A stretch of 24,923 bases of DNA. Source: an uncultured Porphyromonas sp. Its GTDB lineage: Bacteria > Bacteroidota > Bacteroidia > Bacteroidales > Porphyromonadaceae. The notes under the pieces were generated by a model. The model saw nothing but the letters and a program-made list of their open reading frames with translations, was not told the DNA's origin and searched no databases. The translations under genes were made by a program, and so were the position numbers. Location: NCBI RefSeq assembly GCF_905372525.1, contig NZ_CAJPPN010000034.1:1-24923 (forward strand), written 5' to 3'. Below are positions 1-7,255 of this stretch, one piece after another. Each line of letters begins with the position of its first letter. Positions within the stretch are counted from its first letter, which is position 1.

Positions 1-205
1 CCCTGAGCCCCGCCCCAAGGAGTCCACAGCACCAAAGGAAAAGGCTCGGCAGGAGAAGCCAGCTCCCCCTAAGCCCCAGAGTGGTAAGCCCCAGGGTGCG
101 AAGAGCTCCACGACGAAGCCCACCCCCACCCCACGGCCTGCAAGCAAACCTCACAAGGCCTCCACGCCTACAAAGCCTCCAACCAATCAGTCAAAGAAGA
201 AATGA
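1..205 (+). CDS. C-terminal tail of an upstream protein, probably FtsQ (partial)
   Basis: An open frame enters from the left edge and stops at TGA 203-205. The 67 visible residues are low-complexity Pro/Lys/Ser/Thr and end in three lysines. No folded domain is visible. The stop overlaps the ftsA start by 4 bp (ATGA, 202-205), so the two genes are translationally coupled. In Bacteroidota the gene before ftsA is normally ftsQ, a bitopic division protein whose C-terminus is periplasmic. The FtsQ identity therefore rests on position only. A basic, proline-rich tail of this length is not a standard part of FtsQ and looks like a lineage-specific extension. Confidence 0.55.
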   Translation, partial: PEPRPKESTAPKEKARQEKPAPPKPQSGKPQGAKSSTTKPTPTPRPASKPHKASTPTKPPTNQSKKK

Positions 206-1614
206 ACGAAGGACGGGATAATAAATATGTGGTCATCAACCTCGGGAGCACCTACCTCACGGGCTTGGTCGCCAGCAAGACCTTCGATGGACTGGTCATG
301 CCTATCAAGGCTCACTATATCCCTACCGGTAGCTGTATCCGTCAGGGCTGTATCCACAATATCGAGGAGGCTGCTCGCCTCATCGGCCTACTCATCGACA
401 CCCTCAGCGAAGCCCTCCCCCCCGAGGAGACCATCACCGGGGTATACGTCGGGCTCGAGTGTCGCTCGATGCAGGCCGAGACCTTTCGGGCACAGATGTC
501 CCTAGGCCCCGAGGGGCGGGTAGTCACTCAGGACGACCTGCAGACCCTACGTGACGAGGTCAACGAGGCCGAGTATCCGGGGATGAGGATCTTAGCCGTC
601 ACCGACCCTCGCTACCACGCTGACGGCCGGAGAGAGTACACCCCCCGTGGGGTGCGCTGTCAGCACCTAGAGGCCGACTACCAGCTCATCCTCGTCCGGC
701 AAAACATCATCGCCAACCTCGAGGAGACGATCCATGCCCGCCTTGGACTCAAGATCCTAGGCATCATCCCCACCCCCATCGCCGAGGCTGGAGCGACCCT
801 CACGACCGAGGAGAGTGCCCTAGGCTGTGCCTACGTCAATATCGGCGGGGGGACGACCTCCATAGCTATCTATCAGGAGCGACTACTCTCTGCCCTGTAC
901 ATCCTCCCCTTGGGCGGGATCAACGTCACCCGAGACCTAACCCACCTCAACAATAGGCTCATGGAGTCCGATGCCGAGGTGCTCAAGGTACGTTACGGCT
1001 CGATGAATACCTCCGTCTCTCGTGGGGAACAGATCCAGCTCACCAGCACCTCGGGGCAGGAGACGAAGACCTTCGTCCAGCACGACGTCAATCGCTACAT
1101 CAATGCCCGCATACGAGAGATCCTAAAGAACGTCCTCAGCATCATCGCCGAGGCGGGCTTCGAGGATGCAGTCCCCAAGGGGCTCATCTTCGCAGGCGGA
1201 GTGACCCACACCAGATACTTCTACGAGACCCTACATAAGCTCCACTTCGAGTACCGCGAGGGCTCTCTGCGCCGAGACGTCTATGATGATCGGGTAGCCC
1301 CTGAGCTGGCAGCTCAGTACTCCTCGGTGATTGCCCTAGCCTCCCGAGCTACCGAACCCGGGGTGACCTTCGAGGTACGTCCTCTGGAGAGCATCCTGCA
1401 GGAGACCGAGCACGTAGAGCCCACGCCCAGCCCCTCGACGAGGCTCGAGGCGGAGCTGGACTACACCTTCGAGGATCACGACGAGCCCAGCCCAAGGGAG
1501 GTGGAGCCTACACCACTTCGCCCCTCCAAGACCTCTCGATCGAGATCCGGAGGCTGGGTCGGAGAGGTCATCCACAAGTTCTCGAACCTCTTCGACACAG
1601 ACGAGGAAGACTAA
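202..1614 (+). CDS. ftsA: Cell division protein FtsA
   Basis: Actin-like ATPase that anchors FtsZ filaments to the inner membrane and recruits later divisome proteins. The 470-residue product shows the actin-family elements in order: an N-terminal phosphate-1 loop (VVINLGSTYLTGLVASK, residues about 9-25), a phosphate-2 loop (IGGGTTS, about 214-220) and an adenosine-binding motif (FAGGV, about 330-334). After the core comes a Pro/Glu-rich linker of about 60 residues. The last residues (GGWVGEVIHKFSNLF then an acidic end) can form the amphipathic membrane-targeting helix expected of FtsA. The start overlaps the upstream stop by 4 bp, and ftsZ follows after 30 bp. The product is longer than the usual 410-420 residues because of the linker. 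Confidence 0.95.
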   Translation: MNEGRDNKYVVINLGSTYLTGLVASKTFDGLVMPIKAHYIPTGSCIRQGCIHNIEEAARLIGLLIDTLSEALPPEETITGVYVGLECRSMQAETFRAQMSLGPEGRVVTQDDLQTLRDEVNEAEYPGMRILAVTDPRYHADGRREYTPRGVRCQHLEADYQLILVRQNIIANLEETIHARLGLKILGIIPTPIAEAGATLTTEESALGCAYVNIGGGTTSIAIYQERLLSALYILPLGGINVTRDLTHLNNRLMESDAEVLKVRYGSMNTSVSRGEQIQLTSTSGQETKTFVQHDVNRYINARIREILKNVLSIIAEAGFEDAVPKGLIFAGGVTHTRYFYETLHKLHFEYREGSLRRDVYDDRVAPELAAQYSSVIALASRATEPGVTFEVRPLESILQETEHVEPTPSPSTRLEAELDYTFEDHDEPSPREVEPTPLRPSKTSRSRSGGWVGEVIHKFSNLFDTDEED

Positions 1615-1644
1615 TGTTTCTTAATACACACAGCACGGAAGAGA

Positions 1645-3108
1645 ATGGAACGAGCAAGTCTTGGATTTGAGTACAGCGAAGCAGGCTCCTCGCTCATCAA
1701 GGTCGTAGGGGTCGGTGGTGGCGGAGGCAATGCCGTCAACAAGATGTGCGTCATGGGATCCGTCCCGGGCGTCTCCTTCCTCCTGTGCAATACCGACGCA
1801 CAGGCCCTGAGCAGGAGCTCCGTCCCCGAGCGGATCACGATCGGCCCCAAGACCACTCAGGGGCTCGGCGCTGGCAACAAGCCCGAGCGTGCCCAGATGG
1901 CGGCCGAGGAGAGCGAGGAGGTGATCCGGCAGGCTCTCACCCAGGGCGGAACGCGCATGGTCTTCATCACCGCAGGTATGGGTGGGGGGACCGGTACGGG
2001 TGCTGCGCCTGTCATCGGCCGTATCGCCATGGAGGCCGATCTACTGACCATCGGGATCGTCACCATCCCCTTCCTCTTCGAGGGCAAGAAGAAGATCCTA
2101 CAAGCGCTGGAGGGAGTCAAGAAGATGCGGGAGAATGTCGATGCCCTCCTCGTGGTCAATAACCAGCGCCTCATCGATATCTACCCAGACTATACCGTCC
2201 GCAATGCCTTCGAGAAGGCGGATGATACGCTCAGCAATGCTGCCCGAGGTATCTCGGACATCGTCAATATCCCGGGTGAGGTCAATGTGGACTTCGCCGA
2301 TGTCTGCACCACCCTACGTGGTGGGGGCGTAGCCGTCATCAATACCGGCTATGCCGAGGGCGAAGGACGTATCCGCAGAGCCATCGACGACGCTCTGAAC
2401 TCCCCCCTACTGAACAACAACAATATCCAGCAGGCTCGGCATCTGCTCATCACCGTCTACGACAACGACGAGGCTCCACTCACCGTCGATGAGTTTCAGG
2501 AGATACAGGACTTCACCGACGGCTTCACCAGCGAGCTAGAGACCATTCTCGGCTTTGCCAGCCGCAGCGACCTCGGGGGGAAGATCGCCGTCACGATCCT
2601 TGCCTCGGGCTTCGACTTCGAGGAGAACGAGTTCCGCTGGGGTATCGAGCAGGACGAGAACCCCCTAGAGCGCATCATGCGAGCCTCCCAGCGCAAGAGC
2701 GAGGACGACCTCATCCGCAGCGCCTATGGCGAGTCCCTCATCACCCGCCCACGGAGCGAGTCGATCTCCCTCCTGATCAGCGAGCTGGACGACGAGGAGC
2801 TCCTACTGCTCATCACCGAGACTCCTTCGCTGGAGCGCAACGGACAGCTCTTCTATGCCAAGCGCAAGGATCGTACGAGCCAGCGTACCATGTCTATGCG
2901 AGCTCATGGGGGACGCTCTCCCCACTCGCACCTCAGGGTGGATCGTATGGAGCCCTTCTCCACGACCCGCTCCGGGCTGACCCCTCGGCCTACACCCTCC
3001 TCTGCACCCGCCCCCTCTGTCCCTAGACCCACACCACAGCCCGAGGAACCCCTCGTCGAGCAGGAGCAGGAGACCGAGGCTGAGGTGATCCACTTCACTG
3101 ACTTCTAA
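1645..3108 (+). CDS. ftsZ: Cell division GTPase FtsZ
   Basis: Tubulin homologue that polymerises with GTP into the cytokinetic Z-ring. Visible elements are the N-terminal glycine loop (VGVGGGGGNAVNKM), NTDAQAL, the tubulin signature GGGTGTGAAP (residues about 113-122) and the T7 synergy loop NVDFADV (about 214-220), which supplies catalytic acids across the subunit interface. The core ends near residue 330. A long variable region follows, with an acidic stretch (ELDDEELLLL), then a Pro/Thr/Ser-rich linker and the end EVIHFTDF. The usual C-terminal peptide (D/E-x-P-x-F/Y-L-R type), which binds FtsA and other partners, is not visible. At 487 residues it is long for the family. It lies 30 bp after ftsA and is probably co-transcribed with it. 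Confidence 0.96.
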   Translation: MERASLGFEYSEAGSSLIKVVGVGGGGGNAVNKMCVMGSVPGVSFLLCNTDAQALSRSSVPERITIGPKTTQGLGAGNKPERAQMAAEESEEVIRQALTQGGTRMVFITAGMGGGTGTGAAPVIGRIAMEADLLTIGIVTIPFLFEGKKKILQALEGVKKMRENVDALLVVNNQRLIDIYPDYTVRNAFEKADDTLSNAARGISDIVNIPGEVNVDFADVCTTLRGGGVAVINTGYAEGEGRIRRAIDDALNSPLLNNNNIQQARHLLITVYDNDEAPLTVDEFQEIQDFTDGFTSELETILGFASRSDLGGKIAVTILASGFDFEENEFRWGIEQDENPLERIMRASQRKSEDDLIRSAYGESLITRPRSESISLLISELDDEELLLLITETPSLERNGQLFYAKRKDRTSQRTMSMRAHGGRSPHSHLRVDRMEPFSTTRSGLTPRPTPSSAPAPSVPRPTPQPEEPLVEQEQETEAEVIHFTDF

Positions 3109-3131
3109 TATACCTACATCATAGGCACACT

Positions 3132-3566
3132 ATGACTATTGCTGTAGACTTCGATGGCACGATCGTACGCCATCGCTATCCGAAGATAGGGGACGAAATC
3201 CCCTTCGCTACCGAGACGCTGAGGTTACTCCTCAGAGACCGTCATCGGCTGATCCTGTGGACTGTCCGTGAGGGCAAGCTGCTGGATGAGGCTATCGAAT
3301 GGTGCCGAGCCCGAGGCGTAGAGTTCTACGCTGTCAATCGTGACTTCCCCGAGGAGGACGCGACTGGCTCGGGCTTCTCACGCAAGATCAAGGCCGACCT
3401 CTTCATCGATGATCGCAACTTCGGCGGGCTGCCCGACTGGGGGACGATCTACCACCGGATCCAGTCGGGTCAGGCACTCGAGAGTGTCTGGTCTCAGCTG
3501 GCCTTCGATGGGGATGAGGAGGACGAGCGGAGGGGCTTCCTCTCCAGGCTTTTCTCTCGGCGTTAG
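3132..3566 (+). CDS. Small HAD-superfamily hydrolase, BT0820-like
   Basis: The 144-residue protein has the HAD phosphatase core almost without a cap. Motif I is VDFDGTI, with the predicted nucleophile Asp6 and the general acid Asp8. Motif II is in LWTVREG. Motif IV is the acidic pair in LFIDDRNFGG (Asp93/Asp94). A lysine for motif III is probably in SRKIKAD. The family (Bacteroides BT0820 type) hydrolyses small phosphate esters, but the substrate here cannot be told from sequence. It starts 23 bp after ftsZ and is probably on the same transcript. A division role would be only a guess from position. Confidence 0.8.
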   Translation: MTIAVDFDGTIVRHRYPKIGDEIPFATETLRLLLRDRHRLILWTVREGKLLDEAIEWCRARGVEFYAVNRDFPEEDATGSGFSRKIKADLFIDDRNFGGLPDWGTIYHRIQSGQALESVWSQLAFDGDEEDERRGFLSRLFSRR

Positions 3567-3623
3567 ATGGGCATCATGCGGGGTCTTACTCTTATATGAA
3601 CCTATTTATCCGATGTTCTATTT

Positions 3624-4103
3624 ATGATCCCACGCATCATTGTCACCCTTGGACTATGCACTCTTACGTTAGGGGCATGTCGTGAGGCTCAGTCTACGAC
3701 TCAAGCCTCCTCGGCCGTCACAGCACAGGACAGCGTCCTGGTGCAGGCCAGCGACACGACCCTCGTGGGTAAGCGTCTTTACCTCTGCTTCGACGGGAAT
3801 TCCTCCGTCGTCGAATACCTCTCTCCCCAGCACCTCTACTGGTTCTCCAAAGACTCCGTACACGGGGAGAAGGAGGGACGAGACTACTACAATTCGTTGC
3901 ATATCGAGCCGCACGTCTTCTTCGTCAATTGGGTCGAGCGTGATGGTACTACGGTCAGTCAGGTCATCGACCTGAAGGAGCGGACGTGCCAGGCCTTCAT
4001 GACCTCCGCCATCTACTCGCCGAAGAAGGATAAGCGTGTCACCGTCACCCTCTCGGGGCGGATCACACGTATCGAGGACAGTATGCATCTCCTATTTGAG
4101 TAG
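3624..4103 (+). CDS. Lipoprotein with a MoaF/calycin-like pattern
   Basis: The N-terminus is a lipoprotein signal peptide with lipobox LGAC (acylated Cys19). A Ser/Thr/Gln-rich linker follows, then one domain of about 110 residues. Its strand-rich pattern (GKRLYLCF, VEYLSPQHLYWF, HVFFVNWVERDGTTVSQVIDL) recalls MoaF-related, lipocalin-like barrels; that assignment is from memory of the pattern and is weak. The protein should sit in the outer or inner membrane facing the periplasm. It is 57 bp after the HAD gene and just before a strong terminator, so it is probably the last gene of the ftsQAZ transcript. The function is unknown. Confidence 0.72.
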   Translation: MIPRIIVTLGLCTLTLGACREAQSTTQASSAVTAQDSVLVQASDTTLVGKRLYLCFDGNSSVVEYLSPQHLYWFSKDSVHGEKEGRDYYNSLHIEPHVFFVNWVERDGTTVSQVIDLKERTCQAFMTSAIYSPKKDKRVTVTLSGRITRIEDSMHLLFE

Positions 4104-4128
4104 CTCCCTCCGCTCCATACTCTAGCGA

Positions 4129-4186
4129 AGCCTCCGCCCCTAGAGCCTACCCCAGAGAGTAGGCTCTAGGGGCGGAGGCTTTTTTT
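4129..4186 (+). terminator. Strong intrinsic terminator after the division cluster
   Basis: A perfect 22-bp inverted repeat (4129-4150 with 4159-4180) encloses an 8-nt loop and is followed directly by seven T residues (4180-4186). It begins 25 bp after the lipoprotein stop, so it should end the ftsA-ftsZ transcript. Confidence 0.92.
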
Positions 4187-4317
4187 GCCCGCTAGGGTCA
4201 GGGGGGCACTAGACTCAGCTAGGAGGCAAAGGAAGCCCCATTAGCCTCCTCCACTCTTCATAGCGGTACCAAGGCCTACTCCCCCTCTCGGATGCCCCTC
4301 CTAAGCCCCATCCTAAC

Positions 4318-4501
4318 ACTCCTACCGAGAGCCCTCACACGCTCTTACCGAGAGCCCTCACACGCTCTTACCGAGAGCCCTCCAACGCTCTTACCGAGAG
4401 CCCTCCAACGCTCTTACCGAGAGCCCTCATACGCTCTTACCGAGAGCCCTTACACGCTCTTACCGAGAGCCCTCTCACGCTCTTACCGAGAGCCCCTCTG
4501 T
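4318..4501. repeat. Tandem array, eight 23-bp units
   Basis: The core TACCGAGAGC recurs at 4323, 4346, 4369, 4392, 4415, 4438, 4461 and 4484, a strict 23-bp period. Each full unit contains the interrupted palindrome GCTCT-TACCG-AGAGC followed by a variable CCTCACAC-like segment; most changes fall in that segment. The first unit has a degenerate left arm. A further decayed copy (GCTCTTACCAAGAG) sits out of register at 4591-4604. Because 23 is not a multiple of 3, the array reads open in several frames, but the implied peptides look like repeat artefacts. There are no unique spacers, so it is not a CRISPR array. Confidence 0.95.
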
Positions 4502-4561
4502 GTACCCACGTGTATACAAGAGTGTACACGCGGGTATACTCTAGTGTACACACGTGTACAC
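4500..4561. repeat. Triple 18-bp palindrome cluster, copy 1
   Basis: Three 18-bp units lie at 4500-4517 (GTGTACCCACGTGTATAC), 4522-4539 (GTGTACACGCGGGTATAC) and 4544-4561 (GTGTACACACGTGTACAC), separated by 4-bp spacers AAGA and TCTA. Each unit begins GTRTAC and ends GTAYAC, an imperfect palindrome, with a 22-bp repeat period. It abuts the 23-bp array. The same arrangement recurs at 16402-16463. The spacing of about two helical turns suggests binding sites on one face of the DNA for a dimeric protein, but no binder is known. Confidence 0.88.
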
Positions 4562-4564
4562 TGA

Positions 4565-5397
4565 TGCCCTCTCATCAAGCCCCCTCATACGCTCTTACCA
4601 AGAGTACTAACTCACTATCAAAGAGAGCACATACCCGCCCCGCACCGACAGCGTGTTATGTCTTGTAAAAGCCTCGGAAGAGCCTCCTCCTATACTCCTC
4701 AGGAGCGTCCCCGAAAAGACCTTTGTCTTCGGCCCCCATTTCCCTGTGGCTAGGGGGAGCCCATCGGAAAGGCGGAGAGGCAAGATAGTCACTGCTAGGC
4801 GATAAATAGGGGGTATATGCACTGATCGAAGAGGGAGGTGTGAAGAGGTGTGAAGGAGCTACAACCTTTTCTTCCCAAGGTGGGGTACAGGAGACAATTT
4901 TGGGCAGAAGTCCCCACAAAGGGCGGAGTGTGGAAAGGTTTTCCCCACCCCATGCTAGTAGACTCGTTACTAGCCTATTGAGGACAAAGAGGATGGTGGA
5001 TAAGGCTGTGCGTAAGTATGTGGTTAGCGCTCCGATTATTTGATTTATAGAATGTTATCAATTGCACTCTCGGGGTGGGGTGTAGCCCCCCACCTAAGGA
5101 TCTGATAGCAAAAACAATATCGTTTCCCCGAAAAAAGCAAACTTTTCGTACGTTTTTTTATATCCAATTTATTCGGAACTTTGCATACAGAAAGTAGCGC
5201 ACCCACACCCCTGCCATCAGCGCACAAAGCTCATACACAGAGCCTTTGGTTGTGGATAACTCTCTTTCAACAGGTTGGCATCCGAGTCGCACTGCTTGGG
5301 CAGCGCGCCCCCCTCGCTTCGATGATACGTATTGTAAATAAGGAACAAATATAGAACTCTTACACCCTTGGTAACGGACAACGAAAGACCCTATCCT
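4565..5397. other. Non-coding region before dnaA, candidate oriC/dnaA control region
   Basis: No credible gene is visible. The segment has an AT-rich block at about 5101-5180 with A and T runs, a perfect DnaA box at 5251-5259, a one-mismatch box (GGTGGATAA, 4995-5003), and looser box-like sequences around 4930-4948 within an imperfect inverted repeat (GTGGAAAGG/TTTTCCCCAC). A tandem 10-bp direct repeat AGGTGTGAAG lies at 4836-4855. A degenerate promoter box (GAACTTTG, 5176-5183) may serve dnaA. The stretch 4187-4317, between the terminator and the repeat array, shows nothing. Origin function is inference: only one consensus DnaA box is seen, and genes on both sides run in the same direction. 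Confidence 0.4.
5251..5259 (-). promoter_or_regulatory. Consensus DnaA box
   Basis: TGTGGATAA on the plus strand is TTATCCACA on the minus strand, identical to the strongest E. coli box. It lies about 140 bp before the dnaA start, where it could serve autoregulation of dnaA or origin function. Confidence 0.6.
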
Positions 5398-6774
5398 ATG
5401 CAAACGCAAGGTTTATCTTCAGGAGAGACCCTCTGGCAGCGTTGTATGCAGCTGCTAGCTCAGGCTTGCGACCCCGAGACACTACAGACTTGGTTCGCCC
5501 CGATCCGCCCCGTGGGTGTGGAGAGCCGTCAGGATGAGTCGGGCGAGGCCTTCGATGCGCTGGTACTCTATGTCCCGAGTGAGAGTTTTCTCCGGCAGCT
5601 CCTAGAGCAGCATGTCGAGCTCCTCAGGCGGGTAACCGATGAGGTGATCGGCGGTCGGCTCGAGGTCGTGCTGGAGCCCACACCCGAGGCCGTACGCCCC
5701 CGTCCCCGTCAGGTCTCGACCAGCCCGAGGATGCAGGAGTACACATCGCACCTGAGCGCAGACCTGCGCTTCGACACCTTCTACGAGAGTGCGTGCAATA
5801 GAGAAGCGCTGCGTATCGCCGAGGCTACAGCCGCCCGCCCGGGGCAGGCACCGCTGAACTTCCTCTTCATCTACGGGCCCAGCGGAGTAGGCAAGACACA
5901 CCTCTGCCAGGCGATCGGGCAGCGTGCTCTGGAGCTCCACCCCGACCTGAGGGTGAGCTATGTGGCGACCTCCAAGTTCGAGGCGCAGTTCATCCGGGAT
6001 AGCCTAAACCGAGGCCCAGGCCGTGGGACGTTCATCGACTTCTACCAGCAGATGGACGTACTGATCATCGACGACATCCAGGGGCTCATCGGCAAGACAA
6101 AGACCCAGCAGGCCTTCTTCGACATCTTCAATCACCTCTACATGCTCGGCAAGCAGATCATCGTGACCTGCGACGTCCCGCCCATAGACCTCAAGGGGAT
6201 GGAGACCCGTATCATGACCCGTATCCAGAGCGCCATGATGCTACGTATCGACCGCCCAGACCTAGAGCTGAGGCGCAAGATCCTCCAGCACCGAGTAGCC
6301 GAGAGTGGCGTAGAGCTGGGCGAGGAGTGCGTGGAGTTCATCGCAGAGAATATGCCTGACAACGTCCGCCAGCTCGAGGGGGCGATCCGCACGCTCATCA
6401 CCCGTGCCCGCTTCAACGACCTCGGGGTCGTGGATTTAGCCACGACACGTAGCGTCGTCGGGGAGACGGTCTCTATCGACCGCCCAGAGCTCACCCCGCA
6501 CCTCATCCTAGAGACGGTATGCCGTATCTATGGGCAGGAGGTCGATCAGCTCCGCACCTCCTCCCGCAAGGCCGAGCTTGCCCTCCCCCGACAGGTCGTG
6601 ATGTATCTGGTGAAGAAGCATACCAACGCCTCCTACAAGGCCATCGCCAAGCTCCTCAACCGCAGTGACCACACCACGGTCATGCATGGGGTGAAGACCA
6701 TCGAGGGGCGCATCGAGCACGAGGCAGAGCTTCGTGCCCGCATCGCCGAGATCGAGACCGAGCTCCGCGCCTAG
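5398..6774 (+). CDS. dnaA: Chromosomal replication initiator DnaA
   Basis: AAA+ ATPase that binds DnaA boxes and opens the origin. Starting at ATG 5398 gives 458 residues. Domain I is at the N-terminus (LWQRCMQLLAQ, LQTWFAPIRPV). A short linker follows. Domain III has Walker A GPSGVGKTH (about 160-168) and Walker B VLIIDDIQ (about 221-228). Domain IV ends with the DNA-binding helix-turn-helix and the signature SDHTTVMHG (about 423-431). An in-frame TTG at 5368 would add ten residues; ATG was preferred because the domain I pattern starts just after it. A hairpin at 6869-6919 closes the gene. The DnaA box upstream suggests autoregulation. Confidence 0.97.
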   Translation: MQTQGLSSGETLWQRCMQLLAQACDPETLQTWFAPIRPVGVESRQDESGEAFDALVLYVPSESFLRQLLEQHVELLRRVTDEVIGGRLEVVLEPTPEAVRPRPRQVSTSPRMQEYTSHLSADLRFDTFYESACNREALRIAEATAARPGQAPLNFLFIYGPSGVGKTHLCQAIGQRALELHPDLRVSYVATSKFEAQFIRDSLNRGPGRGTFIDFYQQMDVLIIDDIQGLIGKTKTQQAFFDIFNHLYMLGKQIIVTCDVPPIDLKGMETRIMTRIQSAMMLRIDRPDLELRRKILQHRVAESGVELGEECVEFIAENMPDNVRQLEGAIRTLITRARFNDLGVVDLATTRSVVGETVSIDRPELTPHLILETVCRIYGQEVDQLRTSSRKAELALPRQVVMYLVKKHTNASYKAIAKLLNRSDHTTVMHGVKTIEGRIEHEAELRARIAEIETELRA

Positions 6775-6868
6775 CACCCCTAGGCCGAGGGTAGGCACCT
6801 CGCCCCCACCCTCGCCCCTCCAACCCGCTCCACACCCCTCGCTTCTCCAACGAAATACAATCCCCCCC

Positions 6869-6919
6869 CAGCAGTGAAGGGCGGTAGGGCTACAGAGTCC
6901 CTACCGCCCTTCACTGCTG
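6869..6919 (+). terminator. Long hairpin after dnaA
   Basis: A perfect 21-bp inverted repeat (6869-6889 with 6899-6919) encloses a 9-nt loop. It lies 95 bp after the dnaA stop and is preceded by a run of eight C. There is no T tract on either side, so it could be a terminator of a U-tract-independent kind or a stabilising 3' structure. Confidence 0.6.
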
Positions 6920-6957
6920 AGTGTATAAGCAGAGCGAGGTAGTGGGCACGGGCGACC

Positions 6958-6987
6958 TTGCGTATTCGGCGAAAAGCGCTATCTTTG
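6958..6987 (+). promoter_or_regulatory. Bacteroidota-type promoter for the tRNA cluster
   Basis: TTG (6958-6960), 19 bp, then TATCTTTG (6980-6987) match the -33 TTTG / -7 TAnnTTTG consensus of the Bacteroidota primary sigma factor at the standard spacing. Transcription would begin near 6994, about 54 nt before tRNA-Gln. Confidence 0.85.
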
Positions 6988-7047
6988 CACCGCATTTTGT
7001 AGCTGGGAGGGGTGCGCCCTCCGTGAGGCTACAGAGTGATTAGGGCT

Positions 7048-7118
7048 TGTCTCGTGGTGTAATGGTAGCACAACAGGTTTTGGTTCTGTTTGTCAAGGTT
7101 CGAATCCTTGCGAGACAA
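7048..7118 (+). tRNA. tRNA-Gln (anticodon TTG)
   Basis: A 71-nt cloverleaf: acceptor TGTCTCG pairs with CGAGACA, with discriminator A. The anticodon stem ACAGG/TCTGT carries loop TTTTGGT, giving anticodon TTG at 7080-7082. The T arm is CAAGG-TTCGAAT-CCTTG. CCA is not encoded (ACG follows). Confidence 0.95.
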
Positions 7119-7135
7119 CGTAAAGAAAAAATTAC

Positions 7136-7143
7136 TATCTTTG
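7136..7143 (+). promoter_or_regulatory. -7 box before tRNA-Asp
   Basis: TATCTTTG lies between tRNA-Gln and tRNA-Asp. The surrounding CTATCTTTGCACCG (7135-7148) is identical to the sequence at the first tRNA promoter (6979-6992). No TTG is seen 19 bp upstream, so it is weaker by sequence, but it may give tRNA-Asp its own start near 7150. Confidence 0.6.
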
Positions 7144-7169
7144 CACCGTCAAAGCGACAAACGAACACT

Positions 7170-7246
7170 GGTGTGGTAGTTCAGCTGGTTAGAATACCTG
7201 CCTGTCACGCAGGGGGTCGCGGGTTCGAGTCCCGTCCATACCGCCA
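7170..7246 (+). tRNA. tRNA-Asp (anticodon GTC)
   Basis: Acceptor GGTGTGG pairs with CCATACC, followed by discriminator G and an encoded CCA (7244-7246). The anticodon stem CCTGC/GCAGG has loop CTGTCAC, giving anticodon GTC at 7204-7206. The T loop is TTCGAGT. This is the only one of the three tRNAs here with an encoded CCA. Confidence 0.95.
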
Positions 7247-7255
7247 GGATAAGGA

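Noticed and set aside
4318..4501. Regular 23-bp repeats as a CRISPR array
   Set aside because: Units are directly tandem with no unique spacers, and no cas gene is in the window.
4500..4561. Palindromes as ParB parS sites
   Set aside because: Some units contain CACGTG, but it is off-centre by one base and the flanking half-sites do not match TGTTTCAC.
4292..4564. 90-codon open frame across the repeat array
   Set aside because: The frame is open only because the repeat lacks stops; the product is a repetitive peptide with no start context or domain.
4656..4919. Possible structured RNA (RNase P, SRP or tmRNA) in the gap before dnaA
   Set aside because: None of the conserved core sequences of these RNAs was found on either strand.
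4840..5043. 67-codon plus-strand frame in the region before dnaA
   Set aside because: No recognisable domain, no promoter box near it, and it overlaps DnaA-box-like sequences.
5139..5149. AAACTTTTCGT shared with 24887-24897, upstream of dnaA and the HU-like gene
   Set aside because: 11-mer matches are expected by chance in a window of this size; no further similarity around them.
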